A DNA stretch of 12,949 nt from CALRBF01 sp041164045 (GCA_041164045.1 JBEAQD010000034.1:1-12949), one strand, 5' to 3'; positions 5,746 to 12,949 are shown, counted from the first letter of the stretch. Translations and numbers: made by a program. The notes: a model not told the origin generated them from the letters alone.

Positions 5746-7053
5746 ATGAAATCTCTGATATATCAAATTTTAAAATATTCCAGTAAAAAATTATTAAAAA
5801 GATATAATCCTACAATTATAGGTGTTGTTGGTAATGTTGGTAAAACTAGTATGCGGGCTAATATGGTTTTATTTTTAGAGCAATTTAGTCCAGTTGGTAC
5901 TAATATTGATAATTATAATACACCTATCGGTATTACTTTATCTTTTATGGATGAAAAATATCCGGGTAAGAATATTTTTGCTTGGCTTAGAATTATATTC
6001 AAAGCTTTATCTAAATCTTGGTTTGGAGACAGTGAATTTGCCCCAATTTGGGTTCTGGAGATTGGGGTAGATAGTCCAGGAGATATGGATGAGTTTATTA
6101 CTGATTTCTTGGAATTTGATGTAGTTGTATTTGGGTTTATTGGAGAACATCCTGTGCATCTTGCCCAATTCAAAGATAAAAAGCAGTTGATTAAAGAAGA
6201 TGCCAAAATCTTAAGAGCATTAAAATCTGATGGAACTTTGATTATAGATGGTGATGATTCGGTATTAAAATCTATTTATCGTAAAAGAGATAATGTAATT
6301 ACTTTTGGATTTGGAGACTCTAATATTAAAGCTTCAGATTTCAAGGTTGCAATTGAAGTTATGAATACAGAAGATAGATGGTCTAATTATCATAGTAGTA
6401 TAGTTCCTAAGGGTAAGTTTAAAGTTGAATATAAAGGAAGTAGCATTCCATTTCAAGTAGAATATGTTTTGGGTAAGCATCAAGTTAACTCAATTTTACC
6501 TTCAATAGCCTTGGGTCTAGTAGATGGTATGAATTTGGTTGATATTTCTCAACAAATTAAGACAACAGTCCCTGTAAAAGGAAGACTTCGATGCTTGGAG
6601 GGTATCAAAGATACTTTATTGATAGATGATACTTATAATGCTGCCCCTGCTGCGATGGCTATGGCTTTGGATGCTATCTCTAGACTAAAGGCAAAGGGAG
6701 TTCGTAAATTAGCTATTTTGGGTGAAATGAAGGAATTAGGTAGTGAATCAAAATCTATTCATCAAGATATAGGTGCTCTTGCAGCAGAGACAGTGGATGT
6801 TTGCATTGGTGTGGGTGAGGATACCAAAGATATATTATTATCTTTTCATAAATATAATCCTAAAGGTTTATATCACTGGTTTGCTAATTCTGAGGAAGCA
6901 GCCTCGCAAATAGTTGACTTTATTACCTCAGATGATATTATATTAGTAAAGGGTTCGCAATCCTCGAGAATGGAGAAAGTATCAGCAGTATTATTGGCCA
7001 ATAAAAGATACAGAACGGAGTTATTGACTAGACAGTCAGCTGAGTGGGTTTAA
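5746..7053 (+). CDS. murF: MurF-like Mur ligase lacking the N-terminal substrate domain
   Basis: ATP-dependent Mur ligase, most like MurF, which adds D-Ala-D-Ala to UDP-MurNAc-tripeptide in the cytoplasm. The P-loop GVVGNVGKTS is at residues 26-35, only about 25 residues from the start, whereas in E. coli MurF it lies near residue 107. The UDP-MurNAc-peptide-binding N-domain is therefore missing and replaced by a short basic helix. MurF-type marks are NYNTPIGITLSF, LEIGVDSPGDMDE, IDDTYNAAPAAM (293-304, the MurF IDDSYNANP block), LGEMKELG (325-332) and VKGSQSSRME (401-410). The middle domain carries extra sequence, including an aromatic/hydrophobic stretch NIFAWLRIIFKALSKSWF, possibly membrane-associated. 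At the position expected for the carbamylated Lys I read L-I-K-E-D-A-K, with Asp152 where Lys is usual. Order after ftsI fits a dcw cluster. The exact substrate is uncertain. Confidence 0.82.
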   Translation: MKSLIYQILKYSSKKLLKRYNPTIIGVVGNVGKTSMRANMVLFLEQFSPVGTNIDNYNTPIGITLSFMDEKYPGKNIFAWLRIIFKALSKSWFGDSEFAPIWVLEIGVDSPGDMDEFITDFLEFDVVVFGFIGEHPVHLAQFKDKKQLIKEDAKILRALKSDGTLIIDGDDSVLKSIYRKRDNVITFGFGDSNIKASDFKVAIEVMNTEDRWSNYHSSIVPKGKFKVEYKGSSIPFQVEYVLGKHQVNSILPSIALGLVDGMNLVDISQQIKTTVPVKGRLRCLEGIKDTLLIDDTYNAAPAAMAMALDAISRLKAKGVRKLAILGEMKELGSESKSIHQDIGALAAETVDVCIGVGEDTKDILLSFHKYNPKGLYHWFANSEEAASQIVDFITSDDIILVKGSQSSRMEKVSAVLLANKRYRTELLTRQSAEWV

Positions 7054-7070
7054 ATATAGATTAGAAATAT

Positions 7071-7289
7071 ATGAAAAAAACAGATAAATCTTTCAAACAG
7101 GCTTTTAGTCAATTAGAACAATTGACTCAAGAATTAGAGAATAATGATGCTCTTGAGTTAGAAAAAGGAGTTAAATTATTTGAGCAGGGTATGGAGCTGG
7201 CTCAAATATGTAAATCTAAGCTAAGTATAATGGAGAATAAAATTATTAATATAAAGAATAAATATGCCAATAACAATGAAAAAAATTAA
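7071..7289 (+). CDS. xseB: Exodeoxyribonuclease VII small subunit
   Basis: Small subunit of exonuclease VII, a single-strand DNA exonuclease in which several XseB chains bind one catalytic XseA. The 72-residue protein matches the family along its length: SFKQAFSQLEQLTQELEN, then LELEKGVKLFEQGMELAQ and a C-K-S-K-L segment, i.e. the two-helix hairpin. The tail IINIKNKYANNNEKN is Lys/Asn-rich and unconserved. xseA, commonly adjacent, is not in this window and would have to be elsewhere. It starts 17 bases after the murF-like gene and its 3' end overlaps the start of the protease gene. Confidence 0.93.
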   Translation: MKKTDKSFKQAFSQLEQLTQELENNDALELEKGVKLFEQGMELAQICKSKLSIMENKIINIKNKYANNNEKN

Positions 7290-9096
7290 AAATCACCTAT
7301 CTATATTAGTTTTAGCCGCATTTATCTATCCTGTACTTTCTTATGCTCAGACCTCAGATAATGCTATTGTTTATACAAAATGTGATATATCTAGTTACGA
7401 GGAGCAATTAGCTGATAACTTTTATTTAGTTGATAAAAATGATATAAAACAAAGCTGTGTAGTTAAGTCTACTCCAGACCAAAGGATATATCTAGCTGCC
7501 AATGATACTGATTATGCTAGTCAATGGTCATTGAGAAACACAGGTCAGTCTATTTTGGGTCAGTCTGGAATATCTGGAATAGACATTGATTTTAACAATG
7601 CTTATCCCAAAATATCTAATACGTCAAAAGGTAATACTAAAGTGGCGGTAATTGATACTGGAGTTAGTATTATCCCAGAGCTTTCAGGTCAAGTTGTATC
7701 TGGATATAACTTTATAAATAATTCCAGTAATTCAATTGATGATAATGGTCATGGTACATTTGTATCCAGTATTATTGCTTCTAAAATCAATAATAACTCA
7801 GGTATTGCTGGAGTTAATGACAATGTAAATATTATTCCAATTAAAGTTTTGGACTCTGAAGGTAAGGGATTTTTGTCTGATTTGATTAAAGGTATTCAAT
7901 ATGCTATAGACCAAAATGCTAATATTATTAATCTTAGTCTTGCTTCAACTTCATTTGATCCAGTCTTAAATAATATTATTGAATCAGCTTATCAAAGAGG
8001 TATTATTGTAGTAGCAGCTGCCGGTAATTCTGGTAATAATATTACCTCACCGAGTGTCTCACCTCTTAATAATGACGGGAATAAAAATTGGGTAATTGGG
8101 GTTGGTGCAATAGATAATAAAAATAATAGACCTTATTATTCTAATTATGGTTTAGGAATAGATGTGGTGGCGCCAGGAGATAAAATTTTAGGATATAATA
8201 ACAATAATAATTTAGAATATAGATCAGGTACATCTATGGCATCAGCTGTAGTTGCAGGTGTGTTGTCAGTCTGGAGAGATTATTATGGCAGTCTTAATAC
8301 TGATGAAGCCCATAATCTTATTAATAGCACTAGTAAATCTGGTAAACTAATTTCTATGGATAATGCAATGATTAGAAGGAGTTATCCAAATGGTTCCCTT
8401 ATAAGAACATCTAATTCTGGAGTATATGTGGTAAAACAGGGGGTAAAAAGACCAATTATTGATCCAATAATTTTCCTTTCATATTATTATAAATGGCAAG
8501 ATATTGTTGTTATAAGTGACTCTAGTTTCAACTCTATTCCTACTGGTGAAGCCATGCCTTTAAGAGAAGGATTTTTAATTGCGGATAGAGATAAAGTATA
8601 TGTGATAGAGCAGGGTATGAAAAGACCAATTGCATCTCCTCAAGTATTTTTGGGATTAGGATACAAATGGGGGAATATAGCTACTCCTTCTAATGCAGTA
8701 CTTAATTTACATCCTACTGGTTCTATTCTGTCAGATATAAATCAAATTCCAAATGGGAGTGTTGTTTTTGCCGAAGGTACGGGGGCATATCTTATTGAAA
8801 ATGCTAAAAAAAGACCTTTTTCTACACCATATACTTATTTGACCAGATATAGCTGGAACGATTTGATGAAAATAAGACGTGACTTGTTAGATTCTTTTCC
8901 TACTACTACTGAAGTTTATCCACAAGAGGGGTCAATTATAAGAGATGAAGGAGCTGTATATTGGGTAGAAAATAATACAAAAAGACCATTTGCCTCACCT
9001 AGTGCCTTTCTCGGGCTTGGACTTTCTTGGGGTAGAGTCATATATCCTCCTTTGACAGTATTGAATAGTCTGTCTAGAGGTGATATTATAAGATAA
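7276..9096 (+). CDS. Secreted S8 (subtilisin-family) serine protease with C-terminal repeats
   Basis: Exported subtilase. Counting from the ATG at 7276 (606 residues), residues 1-24 form a signal peptide with basic start MKKIKNH, hydrophobic core and S-Y-A/Q cleavage site. A short pro-region follows; it holds the protein's only two cysteines (C36 and C61), which could form a disulfide. The catalytic domain shows DTG with Asp127 (codon 7654), NGHGT with His159 (7750), oxyanion Asn251 in AAAGNSG (8026) and GTSMAS with Ser320 (8233), so the triad is complete. The SQWSLRNTGQ segment before it is usual in secreted subtilases. From about residue 371 to the end are four KRP-containing repeats, probably for surface attachment or substrate binding. 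An in-frame ATG at 7264 would add four residues; I prefer 7276 because it gives a canonical signal peptide. Either start overlaps xseB (14 or 26 bases). Its target is unknown. Confidence 0.93.
   Translation: MKKIKNHLSILVLAAFIYPVLSYAQTSDNAIVYTKCDISSYEEQLADNFYLVDKNDIKQSCVVKSTPDQRIYLAANDTDYASQWSLRNTGQSILGQSGISGIDIDFNNAYPKISNTSKGNTKVAVIDTGVSIIPELSGQVVSGYNFINNSSNSIDDNGHGTFVSSIIASKINNNSGIAGVNDNVNIIPIKVLDSEGKGFLSDLIKGIQYAIDQNANIINLSLASTSFDPVLNNIIESAYQRGIIVVAAAGNSGNNITSPSVSPLNNDGNKNWVIGVGAIDNKNNRPYYSNYGLGIDVVAPGDKILGYNNNNNLEYRSGTSMASAVVAGVLSVWRDYYGSLNTDEAHNLINSTSKSGKLISMDNAMIRRSYPNGSLIRTSNSGVYVVKQGVKRPIIDPIIFLSYYYKWQDIVVISDSSFNSIPTGEAMPLREGFLIADRDKVYVIEQGMKRPIASPQVFLGLGYKWGNIATPSNAVLNLHPTGSILSDINQIPNGSVVFAEGTGAYLIENAKKRPFSTPYTYLTRYSWNDLMKIRRDLLDSFPTTTEVYPQEGSIIRDEGAVYWVENNTKRPFASPSAFLGLGLSWGRVIYPPLTVLNSLSRGDIIR
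8386..9093 (+). repeat. Four protein repeats (KRP units) in the S8 protease C-terminus
   Basis: Four degenerate units of about 57-63 residues follow the protease domain. Each has the pattern G-x-hydrophobic-I...VY-hydrophobic-(V/I)E-x-G-x-KRP-(F/I)-x-(S/D)P-x-x-(F/Y)L-x-x-x-(Y/L)-x-W, then a variable stretch ending in an L-x-x-x-P-T-G-like turn. The KRP triplets start at 8446, 8620, 8809 and 8980, giving spacings of 58, 63 and 57 codons. The DNA copies are diverged, so this is an old protein repeat. I recall similar repeats in extracellular and S-layer-like proteins of CPR bacteria, which suggests a cell-surface or glycan-binding role (inference). Confidence 0.8.
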
Positions 9097-9119
9097 ATAT
9101 TATTAGTAAAATATATATT

Positions 9120-10148
9120 ATGAAAAAAAGAATAGCTATTAATGGTTTTGGTAGAATTGGAAGAACAGTATTGAAAATCTCTCTTTTGCCACCATATAAT
9201 GATCAATTGGAGATTGTAGCAGTTAATGATTTAGGTGATGTACAAAATTTAGCTTATCTAGTGAAGTATGACTCTGTATACGGTACGATTCCACAGCAGG
9301 TGTCAGTAATGGAAAGAGAAGGTAAGTCATATATCAAAATTGATGAGCAGGAAATATTAGTCTGTTCTGAGAGAGAGCCTTCTAATTTGCCTTGGGGCTC
9401 CTTAGGTATAGATGTTGTGATTGAGTCAACTGGCTTCTTTACTAGTACAGAAAAATCTCAAGCTCATATTAAAGCTGGAGCAAAAAGGGTTGTTATATCA
9501 GCTCCTACAAAAGATGAGACTCCAATGATAACTCCTGCTTTGAATGAAGAATTGCTTAAAGATGTAGCTATTAGCTCAAATGCTTCTTGTACTACTAATG
9601 CTACAAATCCAGTAGCCGCAGTAATTCATGAGGCACTAGGTATTGAGAAAGCTTTGTTATCAACAGTCCACGCTTACACTGCTACTCAGTCATTGGTGGA
9701 TGGTATGGCTGATCCTAGTGATTTGAGAAGAGGTAGAGCTGGGGCTCAAAACATTATCCCATCAACTACTGGAGCTGCAAAAGCTGTTAGTAAAGTTATT
9801 CCAGACTTAACTAATAAATTTGATGGGGTAGCTATTAGAGTTCCTGTTATAGCAGGTTCATTGATAGATTTGACAATGTTAGTTTCCAGAGATACAACAG
9901 TTGATGAAATTAACCAAATTTTAACTAATGCTTCTGAATCAGAGAAATGGAAGGGGATACTTGGAGTAACTACAGATCCAATAGTATCTACAGATATATT
10001 AAAAACTTCTTATGGTAGTTTGGTAGCTCTTGATATGACTCAAGTAGTGGATGGAGATTTAATTAAAGTGATGGCTTGGTATGATAATGAATGGAGTTAT
10101 ACTTCTATGTTAATGAAGCATGTTAGTACTGTACTTAATTTATTGTAA
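9120..10148 (+). CDS. gap: Glyceraldehyde-3-phosphate dehydrogenase, type I
   Basis: Glycolytic enzyme converting glyceraldehyde-3-phosphate, phosphate and NAD(P)+ to 1,3-bisphosphoglycerate in the cytoplasm. The 342-residue protein has the Rossmann start INGFGRIGR (7-15), VAVNDL with Asp37, the residue that usually favours NAD, the active site ASCTTN with Cys157 (codon 9588) and the partner His184 in TVHAYT (9669). Also seen are LRRGRAGAQNIIPSTTGAAKAV and the C-terminal WYDNEWSY block. Departures from the common pattern are TTNA instead of TTNC after the catalytic Cys, and RVPVIAGSLIDL instead of RVPxPxxSxxDL. The Pro used by many NAD enzymes in the segment VDGMADPSDLRR is displaced, so cofactor preference cannot be settled. 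The AT-rich 23-base gap upstream has no Shine-Dalgarno sequence. Confidence 0.97.
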   Translation: MKKRIAINGFGRIGRTVLKISLLPPYNDQLEIVAVNDLGDVQNLAYLVKYDSVYGTIPQQVSVMEREGKSYIKIDEQEILVCSEREPSNLPWGSLGIDVVIESTGFFTSTEKSQAHIKAGAKRVVISAPTKDETPMITPALNEELLKDVAISSNASCTTNATNPVAAVIHEALGIEKALLSTVHAYTATQSLVDGMADPSDLRRGRAGAQNIIPSTTGAAKAVSKVIPDLTNKFDGVAIRVPVIAGSLIDLTMLVSRDTTVDEINQILTNASESEKWKGILGVTTDPIVSTDILKTSYGSLVALDMTQVVDGDLIKVMAWYDNEWSYTSMLMKHVSTVLNLL

Positions 10149-10165
10149 GAAATTTATATAAATTA

Positions 10166-10174
10166 TGGTATAAT
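10166..10174 (+). promoter_or_regulatory. Extended -10 promoter upstream of HIT-ftsK
   Basis: TGG-TATAAT is a perfect extended -10 element (TGnTATAAT). No good -35 is present at 17 bases; the best is TTGTAA at 10143-10148, 20 bases away, but extended -10 promoters do not need one. A 14-bp perfect palindrome (AATTTATATAAATT, 10151-10164) occupies the region just upstream. The start would be near 10181, about 20 nt before the HIT gene. This lies in the 52-base gap, the largest inside the gene run. Confidence 0.55.
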
Positions 10175-10200
10175 ATATAAAATATTAGATATTTTTTGAT

Positions 10201-10578
10201 ATGTCTACTGTATTTACAAAAATAAGAGAAGGAGAAATACCAGGATTTATATTTGATGATAACGGTGAATTCTTTGTAATTCATACTAATAATCCTATTC
10301 AGTTAGGTCATTTGTTAGTTATTCCATATCTGGAGATAGATTATATTTTTGATTTAGATAATGGTACATATAATAAACTTTGGGAGTATGTAAAAAATAT
10401 CTCTATTCGTTTACAAAAGATTACTAATGCTAAAAAAATTGCAATCAAAGTAGAAGGTTTAGAGGTAAATCATGTGCATATACACCTAATTCCAATTAAT
10501 AATCCTGGAGATTTATTAGTGCATACTAATGTTACAGATAAGGAAATCTTAGATTTAAAGAATAAATTCACAAATTAA
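10201..10578 (+). CDS. HIT-family (histidine triad) hydrolase
   Basis: Small nucleotide-binding hydrolase of the HIT superfamily, which typically cleaves AMP or related groups from dinucleoside polyphosphates or adenylated substrates. The 125-residue protein carries the triad H91-V-H93-I-H95-L-I-P (first His codon at 10471), and the upstream core GHLLVIPYLEIDYIFDL resembles the family's GHxLVIPKxHxxxLxDL, with Glu-Ile in place of the usual Lys-His. The N-terminus STVFTKIREGEIPG aligns with the usual xCIFCKIxxGEIP but lacks the two zinc-binding cysteines of the HinT/Fhit-like zinc forms. The substrate cannot be told from the sequence. It begins behind its own likely promoter and ends three bases before ftsK, so the two are probably co-transcribed. 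Confidence 0.9.
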   Translation: MSTVFTKIREGEIPGFIFDDNGEFFVIHTNNPIQLGHLLVIPYLEIDYIFDLDNGTYNKLWEYVKNISIRLQKITNAKKIAIKVEGLEVNHVHIHLIPINNPGDLLVHTNVTDKEILDLKNKFTN

Positions 10579-10581
10579 GCT

Positions 10582-12732
10582 ATGCCTAAAACTCAGACTA
10601 ATTCTAAACCCAAAATAAAAACTGAAGCTAAAAGGACTATATTTGGTGTTGTCTTCGTAGCCTTTGCTATATTAAGTTTTTTAGCTTTTTTTTCTTCAGC
10701 TGGAATTTTTGGTAATAGTATTAATAAAGGATTTGGGTTTTTATTCGGGATAGGGAAATTCATACTACCATTCGTATTATTGTATATAGGTGTTAAATTA
10801 TTAATCAAATCAAAGACTGTTACAGGTTTATATTATATTAAACTAGTATCTCTTTTTATTTCATTTATTTTGTTTTTAGGTTTGTTACAATTCTTGCAGT
10901 TTGACAATTCAGAAGAAGCTTTAAATAATGCTAAAAATGGTATAGGTGGAGGATATATAGGATATTACACAAATTTTTGGATAAGATATATATTCGGTGA
11001 AGTTGGTGGTTTCATAGCAATGATGACAGGGATAAGTATAACAGCTATTATTGTTCTTAACAGAGCTATACACATTGATGGCATTATTGAATGGGGTAGT
11101 AGTTTGTTTTCTAAGAATGAATCAATAGATAATCCTAATGAGGAAGAAAAGGTAGTCTCTAATGTTCAGCCTAGTAGGATGTTTAATCAAAAATCTGAAT
11201 TAGAAGAATTACCAGAAAAATCTAATCCAGAAAGTACAAAATCTATCATTAATAAAACTCCTGAATGGATGAAAGAAAATCAGTTTAGTTTGCCGACAGT
11301 AGATTTATTAGAAAAAGGAAAATCAGATGATGGTCCTAAAAGTGGAGATACCAAAAAAAGCTCTGAAATTATTAAGAATACATTATCCACCTTCGGAATT
11401 GAGGTTGAAATGGGTAAAATAGATGTTGGTCCATCTGTGACTAGATTTATGCTCAGGCCTTCTAATGGTATAAAGTTGTCCCGTATTACTTCTCTACAGA
11501 ATGATTTGGCTTTAGCTATGGCTGCTCAATCTATTCGTATTGAAGCTCCAATTCCAGGTATGTCTTATGTTGGTGTGGAGACTCCCAATGCAAAACGGGC
11601 TACTGTGAGAATGAGAGAGATTATGGAATCAAGAGAATTTAATGATAATGATTTTCATTTGCCACTTGCATTGGGGCGTGATGTGATGAATAAAGTAGTT
11701 GTATTCCCTCTAGAAAAAATGCCACATTTATTAATTGCAGGAGCTACTGGTGCTGGAAAGTCTATGGGGCTAAATGCAATGATACTAAGTATGTTATACA
11801 AAAATCCACCTTCTAAGTTGAAGTTTATATTTATTGACCCTAAAAGAGTGGAGCTATCAACCTATAATGGTATCCCTCATCTCCTTACTCCAGCTATTGT
11901 AAGTCCTGATAAAGCTATGAATGCTTTAAATTGGTGTGTTGGAGAAATGGAAAAACGATATGAAACTTTAGCAAGAGTAGGAGCTAGGAATATATTTACA
12001 TATAATGAAAAAATTGTAGCTGGAACTCTAAAGTCAGAAGATGGTCAAGAATATGAGTTAATGCCTTTTATTGTTGTTGTAATTGATGAGTTAGCCGACC
12101 TTATGAGTAGCCATAAAAAAGAAGTTGAAAGTTCAATTGTGAGAATAGCTCAAATGGCAAGAGCTGTAGGTATACATTTAATTTTAGCAACACAGAGACC
12201 ATCAACCGATGTTATTACAGGGCTGATTAAAGCCAATCTGCCATCTAGAGTTAGCTTTCAGGTAGCATCTCAAATTGACTCTAGAACCGTACTCGATATG
12301 ATGGGAGCTGAAAAATTATTAGGAATGGGAGATATGTTATTTTTGGGTGGTGACTTGGGTAAACCACAAAGAATACAGGGACCTTTTGTGCCTGAGAATG
12401 AAGTAAAATCAGTGGTCAAATGGCTCAAAAGTCAAGGAGAAAATGAATATAATAACTCTATTACTGAGTCTGAATCTCCAAAACAAATTTATTATGACGG
12501 AGGAGTAGACTATGGTGGTGAGGGCACAGATACCTTATTTGAGGAGGCTAAAGATTTAGTTTTACAAACTGGGAAAGGTTCTGCATCTCTATTACAAAGA
12601 AGATTAAAAATAGGATACGCTAGAGCAGCTAGACTATTGGATGAATTGGAGGAGTTTGGTATTGTTGGGCCTGCAGAGGGTTCTAAGCCTAGAGATGTAT
12701 TGATTGATAAGCACACTGTAGATAATGAGTAA
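10582..12732 (+). CDS. ftsK: DNA translocase FtsK
   Basis: Septum-located, ATP-driven DNA pump that moves chromosome ends through the closing septum. The 716-residue protein has four N-terminal membrane segments (about 20-41, 51-75, 86-105, 141-164), a short Glu/Ser-rich linker (about 175-250), the alpha domain, and the RecA-like beta domain with Walker A GATGAGKS (Lys393, codon 11758; the third Gly-Ala replaces the commoner Gly-Ser) and Walker B VVVIDELADL (Asp502, Glu503). ATQRPSTDVITGLIKANLPSRVSFQV and the GMGDMLFL block are classic FtsK/SpoIIIE. The C-terminal gamma winged helix (about 650-715, LLQRRLKIGYARAARLLDELEEFGIVGP) reads sequence polarity signals. The protein is complete, with a much shorter linker than in E. 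coli and close in size to SpoIIIE-type enzymes. It overlaps the following gene by eight bases. Confidence 0.97.
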   Translation: MPKTQTNSKPKIKTEAKRTIFGVVFVAFAILSFLAFFSSAGIFGNSINKGFGFLFGIGKFILPFVLLYIGVKLLIKSKTVTGLYYIKLVSLFISFILFLGLLQFLQFDNSEEALNNAKNGIGGGYIGYYTNFWIRYIFGEVGGFIAMMTGISITAIIVLNRAIHIDGIIEWGSSLFSKNESIDNPNEEEKVVSNVQPSRMFNQKSELEELPEKSNPESTKSIINKTPEWMKENQFSLPTVDLLEKGKSDDGPKSGDTKKSSEIIKNTLSTFGIEVEMGKIDVGPSVTRFMLRPSNGIKLSRITSLQNDLALAMAAQSIRIEAPIPGMSYVGVETPNAKRATVRMREIMESREFNDNDFHLPLALGRDVMNKVVVFPLEKMPHLLIAGATGAGKSMGLNAMILSMLYKNPPSKLKFIFIDPKRVELSTYNGIPHLLTPAIVSPDKAMNALNWCVGEMEKRYETLARVGARNIFTYNEKIVAGTLKSEDGQEYELMPFIVVVIDELADLMSSHKKEVESSIVRIAQMARAVGIHLILATQRPSTDVITGLIKANLPSRVSFQVASQIDSRTVLDMMGAEKLLGMGDMLFLGGDLGKPQRIQGPFVPENEVKSVVKWLKSQGENEYNNSITESESPKQIYYDGGVDYGGEGTDTLFEEAKDLVLQTGKGSASLLQRRLKIGYARAARLLDELEEFGIVGPAEGSKPRDVLIDKHTVDNE

Positions 12733-12949
12733 ACAGAAAATAACTTTAGGATATATATTAAAAAAATATAGGTCTAAATATAATTTAGATATAGATAGAT
12801 TATCTCATAAGATATCTACAGAAGTAGACTATATTATAGCTTTGGAGAAAGGAAATTATAGATTTTTTACATCTTTTAATCAAGCCTTACCTATTATTAG
12901 AAAATTAAGTTATGTTTTGGGTTTGAAGTATCAAAGTTTAGTTGATTTA
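12725..12949 (+). CDS. Helix-turn-helix protein, RodZ-like N-terminus, 3' end cut by window
   Basis: An open frame of 75 codons begins at ATG 12725, inside the last codons of ftsK (eight-base overlap), and has no stop before the window ends. It translates to MSKQKITLGYILKKYRSKY..., then DIDRLSHKISTEVDYIIALEKGNY and RKLSYVLGLKYQSLVDL. This is the layout of the Xre/HTH_25 domain at the N-terminus of RodZ: LGxxLKxxR, LxxLSxxxxISxxYIxALExGxY, then a helix ending LGLDxxxLV. RodZ is a membrane-linked cytoskeletal adaptor for MreB, but the transmembrane part would lie beyond the edge, so a simple Xre-type regulator remains possible. The Arg-Phe-Phe-Thr segment replaces the usual xxFPxxxYxRGFL. Confidence 0.75.
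   Translation, partial: MSKQKITLGYILKKYRSKYNLDIDRLSHKISTEVDYIIALEKGNYRFFTSFNQALPIIRKLSYVLGLKYQSLVDL

Noticed and set aside
10180..10197. Terminator between gap and the HIT gene
   Set aside because: AAATAT-TAG-ATATTT is an all-A/T stem of six pairs before a T-run, too weak to call, and it would lie just downstream of the predicted promoter start.
1..12949. Recoding of TGA as glycine, as in Gracilibacteria/SR1
   Set aside because: All genes are full-length without in-frame TGA and use GGN for Gly. The lack of TGA stops fits low G+C and few genes.

Overview
The window looks like a piece of a small, AT-rich bacterial chromosome, most likely from the Candidate Phyla Radiation (Patescibacteria, Parcubacteria-like). 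This is an inference from several features: compact gene packing, very few Shine-Dalgarno sequences, a stripped-down division and cell-wall (dcw) cluster, a MurF-type ligase without its usual N-terminal domain, and a secreted protease with KRP-containing repeats. The genetic code appears standard: no TGA is needed inside a gene, and the ten visible stops are nine TAA and one TAG.

Layout: all genes lie on the + strand. Positions 1-1902 are the 3' part of topA, cut by the window edge. Positions 1903-2329 are the only long non-coding stretch. Its first part (about 1921-2212) is about half G+C and full of inverted repeats. A rho-independent terminator follows at 2214-2233. After it comes a control region: a perfect DnaA-box match, a consensus sigma-70 promoter, and four tandem 10-bp repeats that look like MraZ operators.

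From 2330 the genes are mraZ, rsmH, an ftsL-like gene, ftsI (penicillin-binding protein) and a murF-like gene. These are the start of a classical dcw cluster, but murE, mraY, murD, ftsW and murG are absent here. The run continues almost without gaps through xseB, a secreted S8 (subtilisin) protease, gap, a HIT-family hydrolase, ftsK, and the start of a small helix-turn-helix (RodZ-like) gene. Gaps are -14 to 52 bp. I see only one convincing internal promoter, an extended -10 element upstream of the HIT gene, and no convincing terminator after 2233.

Together the genes cover septal peptidoglycan synthesis (FtsI, MurF-like, FtsL-like), ribosome maturation (RsmH), chromosome topology and segregation (TopA, FtsK), regulation (MraZ), DNA repair (XseB), glycolysis (GAPDH) and one exported protease. 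I found no CRISPR array, transposase, tRNA or rRNA. The least ordinary parts are the 1903-2329 intergenic region, the architecture of the MurF-like ligase, and the protease with four C-terminal repeats.
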